From Candidatus Termititenax aidoneus (GTDB taxonomy: Bacteria > Margulisbacteria > Termititenacia > Termititenacales > Termititenacaceae), in the NCBI GenBank assembly GCA_003864455.1, contig BGZN01000007.1, positions 1 through 47,057 of the forward strand: DNA of 47,057 bases, written 5' to 3'. Positions 7,659 to 14,358 of this stretch are shown here, piece after piece; position 1 is the first letter of the stretch; every line of letters begins with the position of its first letter. The position numbers and the translations under genes are program-made. Under the pieces are notes generated by a model that saw only the letters and a program-made list of their open reading frames with translations, had not been told where the DNA came from and searched no databases.

Positions 7659-8975
7659 ATGGTCGTCAAAGATTTAACCAAATATTTGCAGGCAATCGAC
7701 AACACCGAGCATGTTAAAGTGATTGGCAAAGTTTTGCAGGCGGTCGGCTTGGTGATCGAAGCACAGGTTACCGGTGTGGCCAATGGCGAACTGTGCACGA
7801 TTTTTCTGGAAGGTGAAGATCCGCATCCGGTTTATGCGGAAGTTACCGGCTTCAAAGGCGACAATGTGCTGCTGATGCCGCTGGGACTGACCACCGGTAT
7901 TGCGCCGGGCTGCAAAATCGTGCCGACCGGCCACCCTTTGCGCGTCGGCGTGGGCAATCAGTTGCTGGGACGCGTGTTGGACGGCTTGGGACGGCCGATG
8001 GACGGCAAAGGCGCGATTGTAACGGACACCTTTTATCCGTTTGACCGCGATCCGCCGGACGCGACCAAACGGCCGCGCATCAAAAATCATTTGGCAACCA
8101 GCGTCAAAGCTTTTGACGGCTTGTTGACGCTCGGACAGGGGCAGCGCATCGGCATTTTTGCCGGCTCTGGCGTGGGCAAATCGACCCTGATGGGCATGCT
8201 GGCGCGCGGCACTGAGGCGGAAGTCAACGTGATCGCGTTGGTCGGCGAGCGCGGACGTGAAGTGCGCGATTTTATCGAGGAGTCGCTGGGCGAAGAAGGC
8301 TTGCGCAAATCCGTGGTGGTCTGCGCGACATCGGATCAGCCGCCGATGATCCGTTTGAAAGGCGCGATGGCCGGCACCGCTATTGCCGAATATTTCCGCG
8401 ATCAGGGCAAAAAAGTTTTGTTTATGATGGACTCTGTAACGCGCTTTGCCATGGCGCAGCGTGAGATTGGCCTGGCTGTCGGCGAACCGCCCACCACCAA
8501 AGGCTACACGCCTTCGGTTTTTGCGATGATCCCGCGCTTGATGGAACGCGCCGGCACTTCGGAAAAAGGCTCGATTACGGCGATTTACACTGTGCTGGTG
8601 GACGGCGGCGATATGGATGAGCCAATCGCGGACACAGCGCGCGGTGTGCTGGACGGCCACGTGATTCTTTCGCGCGACTTGGCCGCCAAAAATCATTATC
8701 CCTGCATTGAGGTCGGCCCGAGTGTCAGCCGTCTGATGTCGGAAATCTGCACGCCGGAGCACAAGGCCGCCGCCGGCAAACTGCGCGAGGTGCTGGCGCG
8801 CTACACTGAGGCCGAAGACCTCATCAATATCGGCGCTTACGTCAAAGGCAGCAATCCAAAAATCGACAATGCCATTGAAAAAATAGACGCGGTGAATGAA
8901 TTTTTGTGCCAGGCCACCGATGAGAAATTTGATTTTGACGAAACAGTGGCGCGGCTGGAAAATATTTTTGCGTAA
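7659..8975 (+). CDS. fliI: Flagellum-specific export ATPase FliI
   Basis: Hexameric ATPase related to the F1 beta subunit that powers unloading of flagellar type III substrates. The 438-residue protein carries the P-loop G-I-F-A-G-S-G-V-G-K-S-T-L-M (about residues 165-178), the G-E-R-G-R-E-V-R-D-F segment, the Walker B region with L-F-M-M-D-S-V-T-R-F-A-M-A-Q-R-E-I-G, and the family signature P-P-T-T-K-G-Y-T-P-S-V-F. The length and all catalytic features are intact, so the export ATPase should be functional even though the motor protein FliG is short. It overlaps the normal cluster order fliH-fliI-fliJ. Confidence 0.95.
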   Translation: MVVKDLTKYLQAIDNTEHVKVIGKVLQAVGLVIEAQVTGVANGELCTIFLEGEDPHPVYAEVTGFKGDNVLLMPLGLTTGIAPGCKIVPTGHPLRVGVGNQLLGRVLDGLGRPMDGKGAIVTDTFYPFDRDPPDATKRPRIKNHLATSVKAFDGLLTLGQGQRIGIFAGSGVGKSTLMGMLARGTEAEVNVIALVGERGREVRDFIEESLGEEGLRKSVVVCATSDQPPMIRLKGAMAGTAIAEYFRDQGKKVLFMMDSVTRFAMAQREIGLAVGEPPTTKGYTPSVFAMIPRLMERAGTSEKGSITAIYTVLVDGGDMDEPIADTARGVLDGHVILSRDLAAKNHYPCIEVGPSVSRLMSEICTPEHKAAAGKLREVLARYTEAEDLINIGAYVKGSNPKIDNAIEKIDAVNEFLCQATDEKFDFDETVARLENIFA

Positions 8976-8994
8976 GTAGGCGCAGGGGGGAGTT

Positions 8995-9498
8995 ATGAAA
9001 AAGCCGAAAAAATCTAAAAAATTCCAGTACAATCTCAAAACAGTTTTAAAAGTCCGCGAGATTTACGAGAAACTGGAAAAAGAAAAATTTGCCGAAGCCC
9101 AGCGCAAATATCTGGAGGAGCTGGAGCGCGAAAGAAAAATGAAAGATTATGAAATGCAGCAGCAGCGCACACTGAAAGGCGGCTTGCAGGGCAATCTTGA
9201 TTTTGCCAGCATTATGCACCGCCAGAATTTTCTCAAGAAATACAAGATCGATGTAAATGAGCAGGAAAATAAAACCAAAGAAGCCGACCAGCGCAAAGAG
9301 GAGCAACGCGAGCGTCTGGTGAAATCCATGAAAGACCGCAAGATTTTGGAAAAAGACCGCGAGCATAAAAAACAAGCCTGGAAGCGCTTAATGGACCGCG
9401 AGGCGACCAAATTTTTGGACGAAATTTCCACTTCTAAATATTTCCGCAATATGGAGGAACGGCTCAAAGAGGAGCGCCTGCGGGCGGGGCTGCGGTAA
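8995..9498 (+). CDS. fliJ: Flagellar export protein FliJ
   Basis: FliJ is the coiled-coil central stalk of the export ATPase and a chaperone escort. This 167-residue protein is almost entirely helical, Lys/Glu-rich and cysteine-free. It has F-Q-Y-N-L-K-T-V-L-K-V-R-E near the start, matching the FliJ pattern F-x-(F/Y)-x-L-x-x-V-L-x-x-R-E. A strong GGGGGGAG site lies just before the ATG. It is the last gene of the flagellar run; the next gene is on the other strand six nt away, and I see no clear terminator between them. Confidence 0.82.
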   Translation: MKKPKKSKKFQYNLKTVLKVREIYEKLEKEKFAEAQRKYLEELERERKMKDYEMQQQRTLKGGLQGNLDFASIMHRQNFLKKYKIDVNEQENKTKEADQRKEEQRERLVKSMKDRKILEKDREHKKQAWKRLMDREATKFLDEISTSKYFRNMEERLKEERLRAGLR

Positions 9499-9504
9499 GC
9501 GGCT

Positions 9505-9828
9505 CTAGTATTTCTGCAAAACTTTCTGCGTGGCCGCGGTTACTCTTTTTAGCAAATCTTTTTTTAAAGTTTCCGGCAAAAATGAAAAATCCCGCGGCGT
9601 TGTCCGGCGCGGTGCGCGCGGCTGATCCGCAAAGAGCAGTTGCGGCTGGACTTGCAGAGCCGCGGCGATTTTTTCGATCATCTCTATTGATGGAAAGCGG
9701 CGGCCGATCTCGATCTCGCCGATGTAGCTGGGCGCGGTATTGCAGTGAAAGGCCAATTGCATTTGGGACAGGCCGGCCGCTCTCCGGATTTTACGCAGAT
9801 TGGCGATGAATATTTGCTTTAAGCCCAT
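9505..9828 (-). CDS. XRE-family helix-turn-helix transcriptional regulator
   Basis: A 107-residue protein with an N-terminal XRE/Cro-type DNA-binding domain: I-A-N-L-R-K-I-R-R-A-A-G-L-S-Q-M-Q-L-A-F-H-C, then A-P-S-Y-I-G-E-I-E-I-G-R-R-F-P-S-I-E-M-I-E-K-I-A-A-A-L (about residues 8-60). A short basic C-terminal tail of about 40 residues has no recognised domain. It is transcribed away from the second XRE gene's direction of interest, convergent with fliJ. The upstream region has -10-like boxes but no clear Shine-Dalgarno site. It may regulate the downstream cysteine-rich peptide system or itself; the target is not shown by the sequence. Confidence 0.85.
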   Translation of the reverse strand: MGLKQIFIANLRKIRRAAGLSQMQLAFHCNTAPSYIGEIEIGRRFPSIEMIEKIAAALQVQPQLLFADQPRAPRRTTPRDFSFLPETLKKDLLKRVTAATQKVLQKY

Positions 9829-9935
9829 GAGATTGTATATATACTTATAGCCAATGACTTGACTATTAGCAAATAGACACTATAATATTAGCATCAGCTA
9901 TTTGCTGATACAACAAACAAGGAGGTGTGCGGGCG
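9829..9935. promoter_or_regulatory. Intergenic control region with two-way promoters and inverted repeats
   Basis: On the plus strand TTGACT (9859-9864) and TATAAT (9881-9886) are 16 nt apart. On the minus strand TTGTAT and TAATAT lie 17 nt apart, and TTGCTA is followed after 17 nt by TATAAG closer to the XRE gene. TAGCAAATAG (9867-9876) and CTATTTGCTG (9898-9907) form a 9/10 inverted repeat around the plus-strand -10 box, a likely operator. A strong AAGGAGGTG Shine-Dalgarno-like site at 9920-9928 has no reading frame behind it. Transcription from the plus promoter would run antisense to the next XRE gene. Confidence 0.5.
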
Positions 9936-10130
9936 TTAAAATAATTTCTTGATGTTTTTACGCAGCGCCGCGGCGATTTTGGCCAGCATTAAGATTGTAG
10001 GGATACGCGAACCGTCCTCAATGCTCTGCACATAACGCAGAGAAATCCCCACCGTATCTGCTAGTCTTTCTTGGGTCATTCCGGACTGCTTGCGGAATTT
10101 CTTAACGTTTTTGCCTATTTGGAAATGCAT
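9936..10130 (-). CDS. Small XRE-family helix-turn-helix regulator, likely repressor of the CXXX-peptide operon
   Basis: A 64-residue protein consisting of little more than one XRE DNA-binding domain: I-G-K-N-V-K-K-F-R-K-Q-S-G-M-T-Q-E-R-L-A-D-T-V-G-I-S-L-R-Y-V-Q-S-I-E-D-G, then a helix ending in N-I-K-K-L-F. It is divergent from the cysteine-rich gene, with 123 nt between them. That gap contains a plus-strand promoter and a perfect 10-bp-arm palindrome placed right after the -10 box. The arrangement is the standard one for an autoregulated repressor controlling its divergent neighbour. Regulation of the peptide operon is inference from layout. Confidence 0.85.
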   Translation of the reverse strand: MHFQIGKNVKKFRKQSGMTQERLADTVGISLRYVQSIEDGSRIPTILMLAKIAAALRKNIKKLF

Positions 10131-10132
10131 AC

Positions 10133-10160
10133 TTGCAATATTAACTATATCTGTTATAAT
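10133..10160 (+). promoter_or_regulatory. Promoter of the CXXX-repeat peptide operon
   Basis: TTGCAA (10133-10138) and a perfect TATAAT (10155-10160) are separated by 16 nt, and the -10 is preceded by TGT, an extended -10 element. The predicted start lies inside the palindrome at 10164-10184, leaving a leader of about 85 nt before the cysteine-rich gene. AAAAAGGGGG about 7 nt before the ATG at 10254 gives a ribosome-binding site. Confidence 0.65.
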
Positions 10161-10163
10161 TTA

Positions 10164-10184
10164 TTACGAACTAATAGTTCGTAA
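10164..10184. promoter_or_regulatory. Perfect 21-bp palindromic operator candidate
   Basis: Arms TTACGAACTA and TAGTTCGTAA are perfectly complementary (10 bp each) around a single central A. The site begins four nt after the -10 box of the promoter of the cysteine-rich gene and also lies upstream of the divergent XRE gene, so one bound dimer could block both. As RNA it would form a hairpin only with a very tight loop, so a DNA-binding site is the simpler reading. Confidence 0.65.
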
Positions 10185-10253
10185 GAGATTTTTGGGAAAG
10201 TATGGAGTAGAAGCCGGCTTTATTGCCGTGAATCTTAAAAAGGGGGTATATCT

Positions 10254-12257
10254 ATGGCACGCTACACATATAAATTACCGGACGGGGAGACAGCGGCGGG
10301 CGCAACACCGACGACTAACACGGTTCTAGCTGTAAAACAAAATTATTTGTCTGGCAAAGAAGCCTATGCAGCGGATTACAATCAGACAGTGGAGAATCTC
10401 AAAAAAGAGCGGACAAAACGCGGCATCTCAGCTGATGCAGGTTTGTCTGCGGTTACGGCCAAAGCGTCCAAAATAGAGGCCAGCCAGATCAAAGCTTTGC
10501 AAGAAGCGACCAGAGGTTTGGTGGCCTATAACAGCAATGATATTTTTTCATATAGCACAATAGGTATCGGCACGAGGCTTTTAGCCAAACATTTAGAAGA
10601 AGTGCGGCAGGTGGTGGACGACGCGCTGAACAGCGCAAGATGCGGCATCACATGTTCATCGGACTGCGCGCGCAGCTGCGGGACGGGCTGCGCTACCGCG
10701 GCCTGCATCGGGCAATGCGGAGACACTTGCGGAGGCGGGTGCAGCTCGGCTTGCAGCCGGGGCTGCGGTAATGATTGTACGGGGCATTGCGGGACGACAT
10801 GCAGCGGCGGCTGCGGCGAGGCCACTTGCACAGGTTCTTGCGGCGCGGATTGCGCTAACGGCTGCGGCGCGTCAGCCTGTGAGAGCGCTTGCGGCGGAAA
10901 TTGTGAGGGAGGCTGCGGTACGGCTAGCTGTATAGGTGTTTGCGGCAACGCTTGTGAAGGCGGCTGTGGCAGCGGCTGCGAAGGCACTTGTGGTACTGTT
11001 TGTTCCGGTGGTGGTTGTGGCAATAATGCTTGCACCGGTACTTGTGGCGGAAGTTGTGAAGGAGGCTGCGGTGGCAACTGCACGGCTACTTGTGGCGGTG
11101 GTTGTGATAACGACTGTGGGGATGGCTGTAAAGGCGGTTGCAGTCTTGTGTGTGTTGCTGGGTGTGGCAATACATGCAGTGTTGGTTGTGCTAGTTGTAC
11201 TGGCGGATGCAGCACAGCCTGTACTGGTACTTGTGCTAGTGATTGTAATGTTTCTTGCGGAAGTGATTGTGGAGATAATTGTAGTACAAACGGATTTAGT
11301 GGTTCGAATTGTTCCAACTGTGCTTGGAATTGTATTGAAAACTGTGCTAATGGTTGTGGAACTGGCTATTGTAAAGGTGGCTGTCATTCAAATTGTGGAA
11401 GTGATAGTTGTTCTAAGGCGTGTGGTAGCAGCTGCGGTGGAAATTGTGCCAAGGTTTGCAGTGGGTCAAAATGTAATGGTGTCTGCGGTGCTTGTGGGAA
11501 TGCCTGTTATGCTAATTGTACAAGCTCTTGTGGTAGTTCTTGCGGTGGTGGTAGCTGTAAAGCAATTTGTCAAAGCACTTGTGGTGATAGTTGCGGTAAC
11601 GGCTGTGTAGAAGCTTGCAAAAAAGTCTGCGGCGGCTGCACTACATCCTGCGGTGGTAGTTGTAGTAATGGTTGTCAGAATACTACTTGTAAAAATGGTT
11701 GTTATGCTGGTTGCAATAACGGTTGTTCTAGTGATACTTGCAAAGATGGTTGTTATACCGGCTGCAACAATGGTTGTTCTGCTGAAGCATGTAGAAGTGG
11801 CTGTGCCAGCGGCTGCGGCGGAGGCTGTTCCGCTACTGCTTGTGAAAATGGCTGTACCAACGGCTGCGGAGGCGGTTGTTCGGCTACAACCTGCCAGGGT
11901 GGTTGTTACACTGGCTGCAACAACGGCTGCAGCAGTGATTCCTGTGTGAGTGGCTGCCGCGGAGAATGTACCGGCGTTTGTGGCAATGCCGCCTGTGAAA
12001 ACGATTGTCATAGCGCTTGCCATATAGTGTGCAGCGCTGACTGCACTACCGGCTGCGCTTCCAGCTGCAAGGACGGTTGCGGCGAAACCTGCAAGGATGT
12101 TTGTATCAATAATTGTTCCAATTCCTGTATGGCCGGTTGTCTAGATGGCTGCGCGCAGACCAGCCGTTACGGGACAGACCCCGCCGGCACAAATGACCCG
12201 CGTCCGGTTACAGGGAGTTTTAGCGGCAAATTTTCCTATGGATATGGCGAGGGGTAA
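10254..12257 (+). CDS. Giant cysteine-rich CXXX-repeat protein, likely radical SAM target
   Basis: A 667-residue protein with three parts. Residues 1-129 are a cysteine-free, charged N-terminal region that could be a leader; no signal peptide is seen. Residues 130-633 contain 122 cysteines by my count, almost all spaced C-x3-C, with seventeen C-x4-C steps, four C-x2-C steps and one ten-residue break near residue 350. A 34-residue Cys-free tail ends in a Gly/Tyr/Ser-rich stretch (SGKFSYGYGEG). Fillers are mostly Gly, Ser, Ala, Asn and Thr. CXXX-repeat targets of radical SAM maturases are a known class, and a matching maturase lies downstream, which supports that reading. A metal-binding or disulfide-linked structural protein is the alternative. 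The gene sits behind a promoter and palindrome, and its stop is four nt before the next gene. Confidence 0.8.
   Translation: MARYTYKLPDGETAAGATPTTNTVLAVKQNYLSGKEAYAADYNQTVENLKKERTKRGISADAGLSAVTAKASKIEASQIKALQEATRGLVAYNSNDIFSYSTIGIGTRLLAKHLEEVRQVVDDALNSARCGITCSSDCARSCGTGCATAACIGQCGDTCGGGCSSACSRGCGNDCTGHCGTTCSGGCGEATCTGSCGADCANGCGASACESACGGNCEGGCGTASCIGVCGNACEGGCGSGCEGTCGTVCSGGGCGNNACTGTCGGSCEGGCGGNCTATCGGGCDNDCGDGCKGGCSLVCVAGCGNTCSVGCASCTGGCSTACTGTCASDCNVSCGSDCGDNCSTNGFSGSNCSNCAWNCIENCANGCGTGYCKGGCHSNCGSDSCSKACGSSCGGNCAKVCSGSKCNGVCGACGNACYANCTSSCGSSCGGGSCKAICQSTCGDSCGNGCVEACKKVCGGCTTSCGGSCSNGCQNTTCKNGCYAGCNNGCSSDTCKDGCYTGCNNGCSAEACRSGCASGCGGGCSATACENGCTNGCGGGCSATTCQGGCYTGCNNGCSSDSCVSGCRGECTGVCGNAACENDCHSACHIVCSADCTTGCASSCKDGCGETCKDVCINNCSNSCMAGCLDGCAQTSRYGTDPAGTNDPRPVTGSFSGKFSYGYGEG
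11674..11943 (+). repeat. Tandem 51-bp repeats (17-residue units) within the cysteine-rich gene
   Basis: Here the protein settles into a regular higher-order unit of 17 residues with cysteine spacing 3-3-3-4. Successive units read CKNGCYAGCNNGCSSDT, CKDGCYTGCNNGCSAEA, CRSGCASGCGGGCSATA, CENGCTNGCGGGCSATT and CQGGCYTGCNNGCSSDS. At DNA level these are 51-bp repeats that have diverged mostly at third positions. The unit is visible but looser elsewhere in the gene. Confidence 0.8.
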
Positions 12258-12261
12258 AGTC

Positions 12262-12549
12262 ATGAAAATTATAACCACACTTTCTAAAGATGAGCGGGAT
12301 AGTTATGAAGTGATTTACAATAAAATCAGCTGCGCTAAACAAGCGCTGCGCGCGAACGCGATACCGCCATACGCGCCGGTTCAAGCAGCGGACAGATATT
12401 TCCGGGAGGCGATCTTTGCGTATGCGGACGCGCAATATTTGCAGGAGTATTTCTGGCGGGAATTGGCGCGGCGGTACGGAGTGGAACAAAAATATATGGA
12501 CAGGCTGCAGGTGGATTTTGATACGAATAAGTTGTTTGTGAAAGATTGA
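12262..12549 (+). CDS. Small accessory protein of the CXXX-peptide system (copy 1)
   Basis: A 95-residue protein starting at ATG 12262, four nt after the stop of the cysteine-rich gene, with GAGGGG about seven nt upstream; a longer in-frame start at 12145 would overlap that gene and is rejected. It is mostly helical, with an aromatic patch (QYLQEYFWRELARRY) followed by a short C-terminal strand motif LQVDFDTNKLFV. The same layout, W-rich helix then V-D-F-D-T, is found in the protein at 14359-14745, so the two are paralogues. I recall a small family of CXXX-repeat peptide modification proteins with a similar helix-plus-strand end, but could not check it. A role in binding the precursor or the maturase is inference. 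Confidence 0.7.
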   Translation: MKIITTLSKDERDSYEVIYNKISCAKQALRANAIPPYAPVQAADRYFREAIFAYADAQYLQEYFWRELARRYGVEQKYMDRLQVDFDTNKLFVKD

Positions 12550-12582
12550 GTAGAGGCGTTGCAGGCGGAGAGATTGCGCGAG

Positions 12583-12597
12583 GGCGAATATTTTGCC
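12583..12597. repeat. Short palindromic repeat, copy a
   Basis: GGCGAATATTTTGCC, one of five related sites with the pattern GGCAAAnnnTTTGCC in the intergenic parts of the peptide island (others at 12685-12700, 12772-12787, 14100-14114 and 14193-14209). Most are preceded or followed by GCGCG. Confidence 0.5.
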
Positions 12598-12630
12598 GTA
12601 AGCGCGTCTGGCCATTGGTCTGCGACGCGA

Positions 12631-12680
12631 ACTTAACAAGGCTACAAAGTAGCCGACGTTAAGTGAGAGTCCACCACGCG
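12631..12680 (+). repeat. Two-hairpin dispersed repeat, copy 1 (second hairpin disrupted)
   Basis: Hairpin 1: outer stem ACTTAAC (12631-12637) with GTTAAGT (12658-12664), internal loop AAG opposite CGAC, inner stem GCTAC/GTAGC with loop AAA. The spacer GAGAGTC follows, then CCACCACGCGCGG, where the second hairpin of the other copies is broken and replaced by a different palindromic repeat. Confidence 0.65.
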
Positions 12681-12684
12681 CGGC

Positions 12685-12700
12685 GGCAAAGATATTCGCC
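12685..12700. repeat. Short palindromic repeat, copy b
   Basis: GGCAAAGATATTCGCC. It is followed by CTGCGGAATGG. Same family as the sites at 12583 and 12772. Confidence 0.45.
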
Positions 12701-12729
12701 CTGCGGAATGGACGGAGTGTTTAGGCAAA

Positions 12730-12790
12730 GTCGCTTCGACACAGCTCAGCGACCGGTTGTTACAGTGCGCGGGCAAAGATATTTGCCTTG
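12730..12790. repeat. Composite repeat upstream of the radical SAM gene
   Basis: Two modules. 12730-12761 is a palindromic element with outer stem GTCGCT/AGCGAC followed by CGGTTGTT; it resembles a palindrome found between genes in many unrelated bacteria. About 10 nt later comes GGCAAAGATATTTGCC (12772-12787). The same two modules in the same order lie at 14150-14210, just after the radical SAM gene. Confidence 0.65.
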
Positions 12791-12816
12791 CAAGAAAACA
12801 GGGAGAATTTTAGAAC

Positions 12817-14016
12817 ATGATACCAGCTATCAAGAATTATGAGGGATTGAGTGTTACGTTCCAGGTAACGGAGGATTGTAATTTAAGGTGTAAGTATTGT
12901 TATGAAGTGGATAAGAAGCCTGGGGATTTGCCATTTGAATACGCTAAAAAGTTTGTAGACATAATCTTAGAGGATGAAGACCCGATAAACGCCAAAGGCA
13001 CGGATAGCGAGTGGATATTGAAGCAGGGGTTGATTATAGATTTTATCGGCGGAGACGCTTTAATGGTGCCGGAATTGCTGGATAAAATACTGACGTATTA
13101 TCAATACAGGGCAATAACAATGAATCACAAATGGGCGTACCGCTGGAGAGCGAGTATTTCCAGCAATGGGACATTGTTTGAAGACCCAAAAGTAAGAGAT
13201 TTCATGATGAAGTATAAAGACAATCTTTCGATAGGCGTATCGGTAGACGGCTGTCCGGAGATACACGATAAGAACCGCATACATAAAGACGGCAGGGGGA
13301 CGATGAAAGATATACAGAAGTGGTGGGATTGGTATTTAGAGTGGCACGGAATAGACAGCGTGGCCACAAAAGCGACGTGTAATAGAGACACAATACCTTA
13401 TCTGGCCAAATCCATAAAGTTCTTGCACGAGGAGATGAGATTAAAGCATATAAATATAAATTTTATCTTTGAGGATATGCGCCTGACGGAAGCAGACCTG
13501 AAACAGCTAGATGAGGAAATGGAGAAATCCGTAATGTATATACTGGAACACAGGCATGATCTGCATGTCTCAATGTTCGATAAAGGCTTTGGCATAGGTG
13601 AACCCATGAAAGACCCGGACAAGGGTTGGTGCGGTTCAGGATCAATGCCGTGCTTGAGCATAAACGGAAGAATATACCCGTGTTTCAGATTCAGTCCGAA
13701 CACGATGCACAACCGCAAGTTGGATTTTTATGTAGGGGACATTTGGAATGGACTTAACCATAAAGAACGATTTGAGATAGTGAGGCAGCAAACACGCAAA
13801 AAGATTTCACCACAGAAGTGCTTAGAATGCCCTGTAGAGAGCGCGTGCGCGTGGTGTATAGGGGGAGCATTTGCGGAGAAAGGGGAATTTTACCGGCAGA
13901 CGAATATTTGCGAGGTGCATAAACTTCAATCCAAATGGAGCAGGAGATACTGGGAGGAATACGATAAATTAGAAGGTACAAGAAGTTTTGATGATGCTGG
14001 AAAAGTTATTTTGTAG
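12817..14016 (+). CDS. Radical SAM/SPASM peptide maturase of the CXXX-repeat target type
   Basis: A 399-residue enzyme with the radical SAM cluster motif C21-x3-C25-x2-C28 (TEDCNLRCKYCYE). Further conserved features are I-G-G-D-A (GGE-like SAM contact) near residue 80 and S-S-N-G-T-L. A C-terminal SPASM region has cysteines at about 272, 279, 289, 335, 338, 344, 347 and 365 (WCGSGSMPC, YPC, KCLECPVESACAWC, ICEVHK), enough for two auxiliary iron-sulfur clusters. Such enzymes install thioether or related crosslinks on ribosomal peptides. The adjacent cysteine-repeat protein is the obvious substrate. Codon use differs from the neighbours, with many ATA and AGA codons, and the gene is flanked by similar composite repeats, so it may have been acquired. 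GGGAG about 11 nt before the ATG is the ribosome-binding site. Confidence 0.88.
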   Translation: MIPAIKNYEGLSVTFQVTEDCNLRCKYCYEVDKKPGDLPFEYAKKFVDIILEDEDPINAKGTDSEWILKQGLIIDFIGGDALMVPELLDKILTYYQYRAITMNHKWAYRWRASISSNGTLFEDPKVRDFMMKYKDNLSIGVSVDGCPEIHDKNRIHKDGRGTMKDIQKWWDWYLEWHGIDSVATKATCNRDTIPYLAKSIKFLHEEMRLKHININFIFEDMRLTEADLKQLDEEMEKSVMYILEHRHDLHVSMFDKGFGIGEPMKDPDKGWCGSGSMPCLSINGRIYPCFRFSPNTMHNRKLDFYVGDIWNGLNHKERFEIVRQQTRKKISPQKCLECPVESACAWCIGGAFAEKGEFYRQTNICEVHKLQSKWSRRYWEEYDKLEGTRSFDDAGKVIL

Positions 14017-14149
14017 GTAGATGCGTTGCAGGCAACGCATCTATGCTCTGCAAGACCGATATGTTGAAGAGCGAAGAGATAAAGGTAGTAGTTTAGTCCG
14101 GCAAATACTTTGCCAAAGCGCGTGGTAAAACAAAGGGAGAACATGTTGT

Positions 14150-14210
14150 GTCGCTTCGACTCCGCTCAGCGACCGGTTGTTGCGATACGCGAGGGTAAAG
14201 GTATTTGCTG
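14150..14210. repeat. Composite repeat downstream of the radical SAM gene
   Basis: 14150-14181 matches 12730-12761 in 29 of 32 positions (outer stem GTCGCT/AGCGAC, then CGGTTGTT). Ten nt later follows GGGTAAAGGTATTTGCT, a looser form of the second module. The two composites lie in the same orientation on either side of the maturase. Confidence 0.65.
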
Positions 14211-14221
14211 GACGTGAATGG

Positions 14222-14300
14222 CCTCCCCTTGGCAAGGGGAGGCGGCTAAAAATTTGCCACAGGCAAATTTTTGGCGGAGGGGTGTTTTGCGGAGCAAAAC
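14222..14300. repeat. CCTCCCC-type intergenic multi-hairpin repeat
   Basis: Three adjacent hairpins: CCTCCCCTT-GGC-AAGGGGAGG (14222-14242), AAAAATTTGCC-ACA-GGCAAATTTTT (14248-14272) followed by GGCGGAGGGG, and GTTTTGC-GGA-GCAAAAC (14284-14300). Elements starting CCTCCCCTT and ending GGAGGGGT occur between genes in many Firmicutes and other genomes; this copy has that architecture. Confidence 0.6.
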
Positions 14301-14358
14301 ATTGGTTCATGTAAGGTTATTATACGAGAAGCAAAAAAAATAAAAAGGAGGAAAGATT

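Larger units (their letters stand above)
14017..14358. other. Repeat-filled intergenic region between maturase and second accessory gene
   Basis: This 342-nt stretch has no convincing gene. In order it holds GATGCGTTGC-AG-GCAACGCATC (hairpin just after the maturase stop, 14019-14042, a possible terminator without a T-run), GGCAAATACTTTGCC (14100-14114), the composite repeat at 14150-14210, the CCTCCCC-type double hairpin at 14222-14274 and a GTTTTGC/GCAAAAC hairpin (14284-14300). The strong GGAGG site of the next gene closes the region. Confidence 0.7.

Noticed and set aside
7674-9038. 454-residue frame opposite fliI
   Set aside because: Shadow of the fliI coding strand, with His/Arg/Phe-rich translation lacking any domain.
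10526-12023. Long open frames on the minus strand and in another plus frame across the cysteine-rich gene
   Set aside because: They are shadows of the TGY-GGN repeat composition: low-complexity Pro/Gln/Leu, Thr/Ala/Ile or Val/Ala translations without ribosome-binding sites.
10641-12155. CRISPR-like array impression from regular DNA repeats
   Set aside because: Repeats are in-frame coding units without constant direct repeats and unique spacers, and no cas gene is near.
14143-14217. A 24-codon frame with a good AAAGGGAG site
   Set aside because: It lies entirely over the composite repeat, its peptide has no features, and the corresponding upstream repeat copy has no such frame.
12550-14358. 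Insertion sequence or transposon as origin of the island repeats
   Set aside because: No transposase frame, no long terminal inverted repeats and no target duplications are visible around the island.
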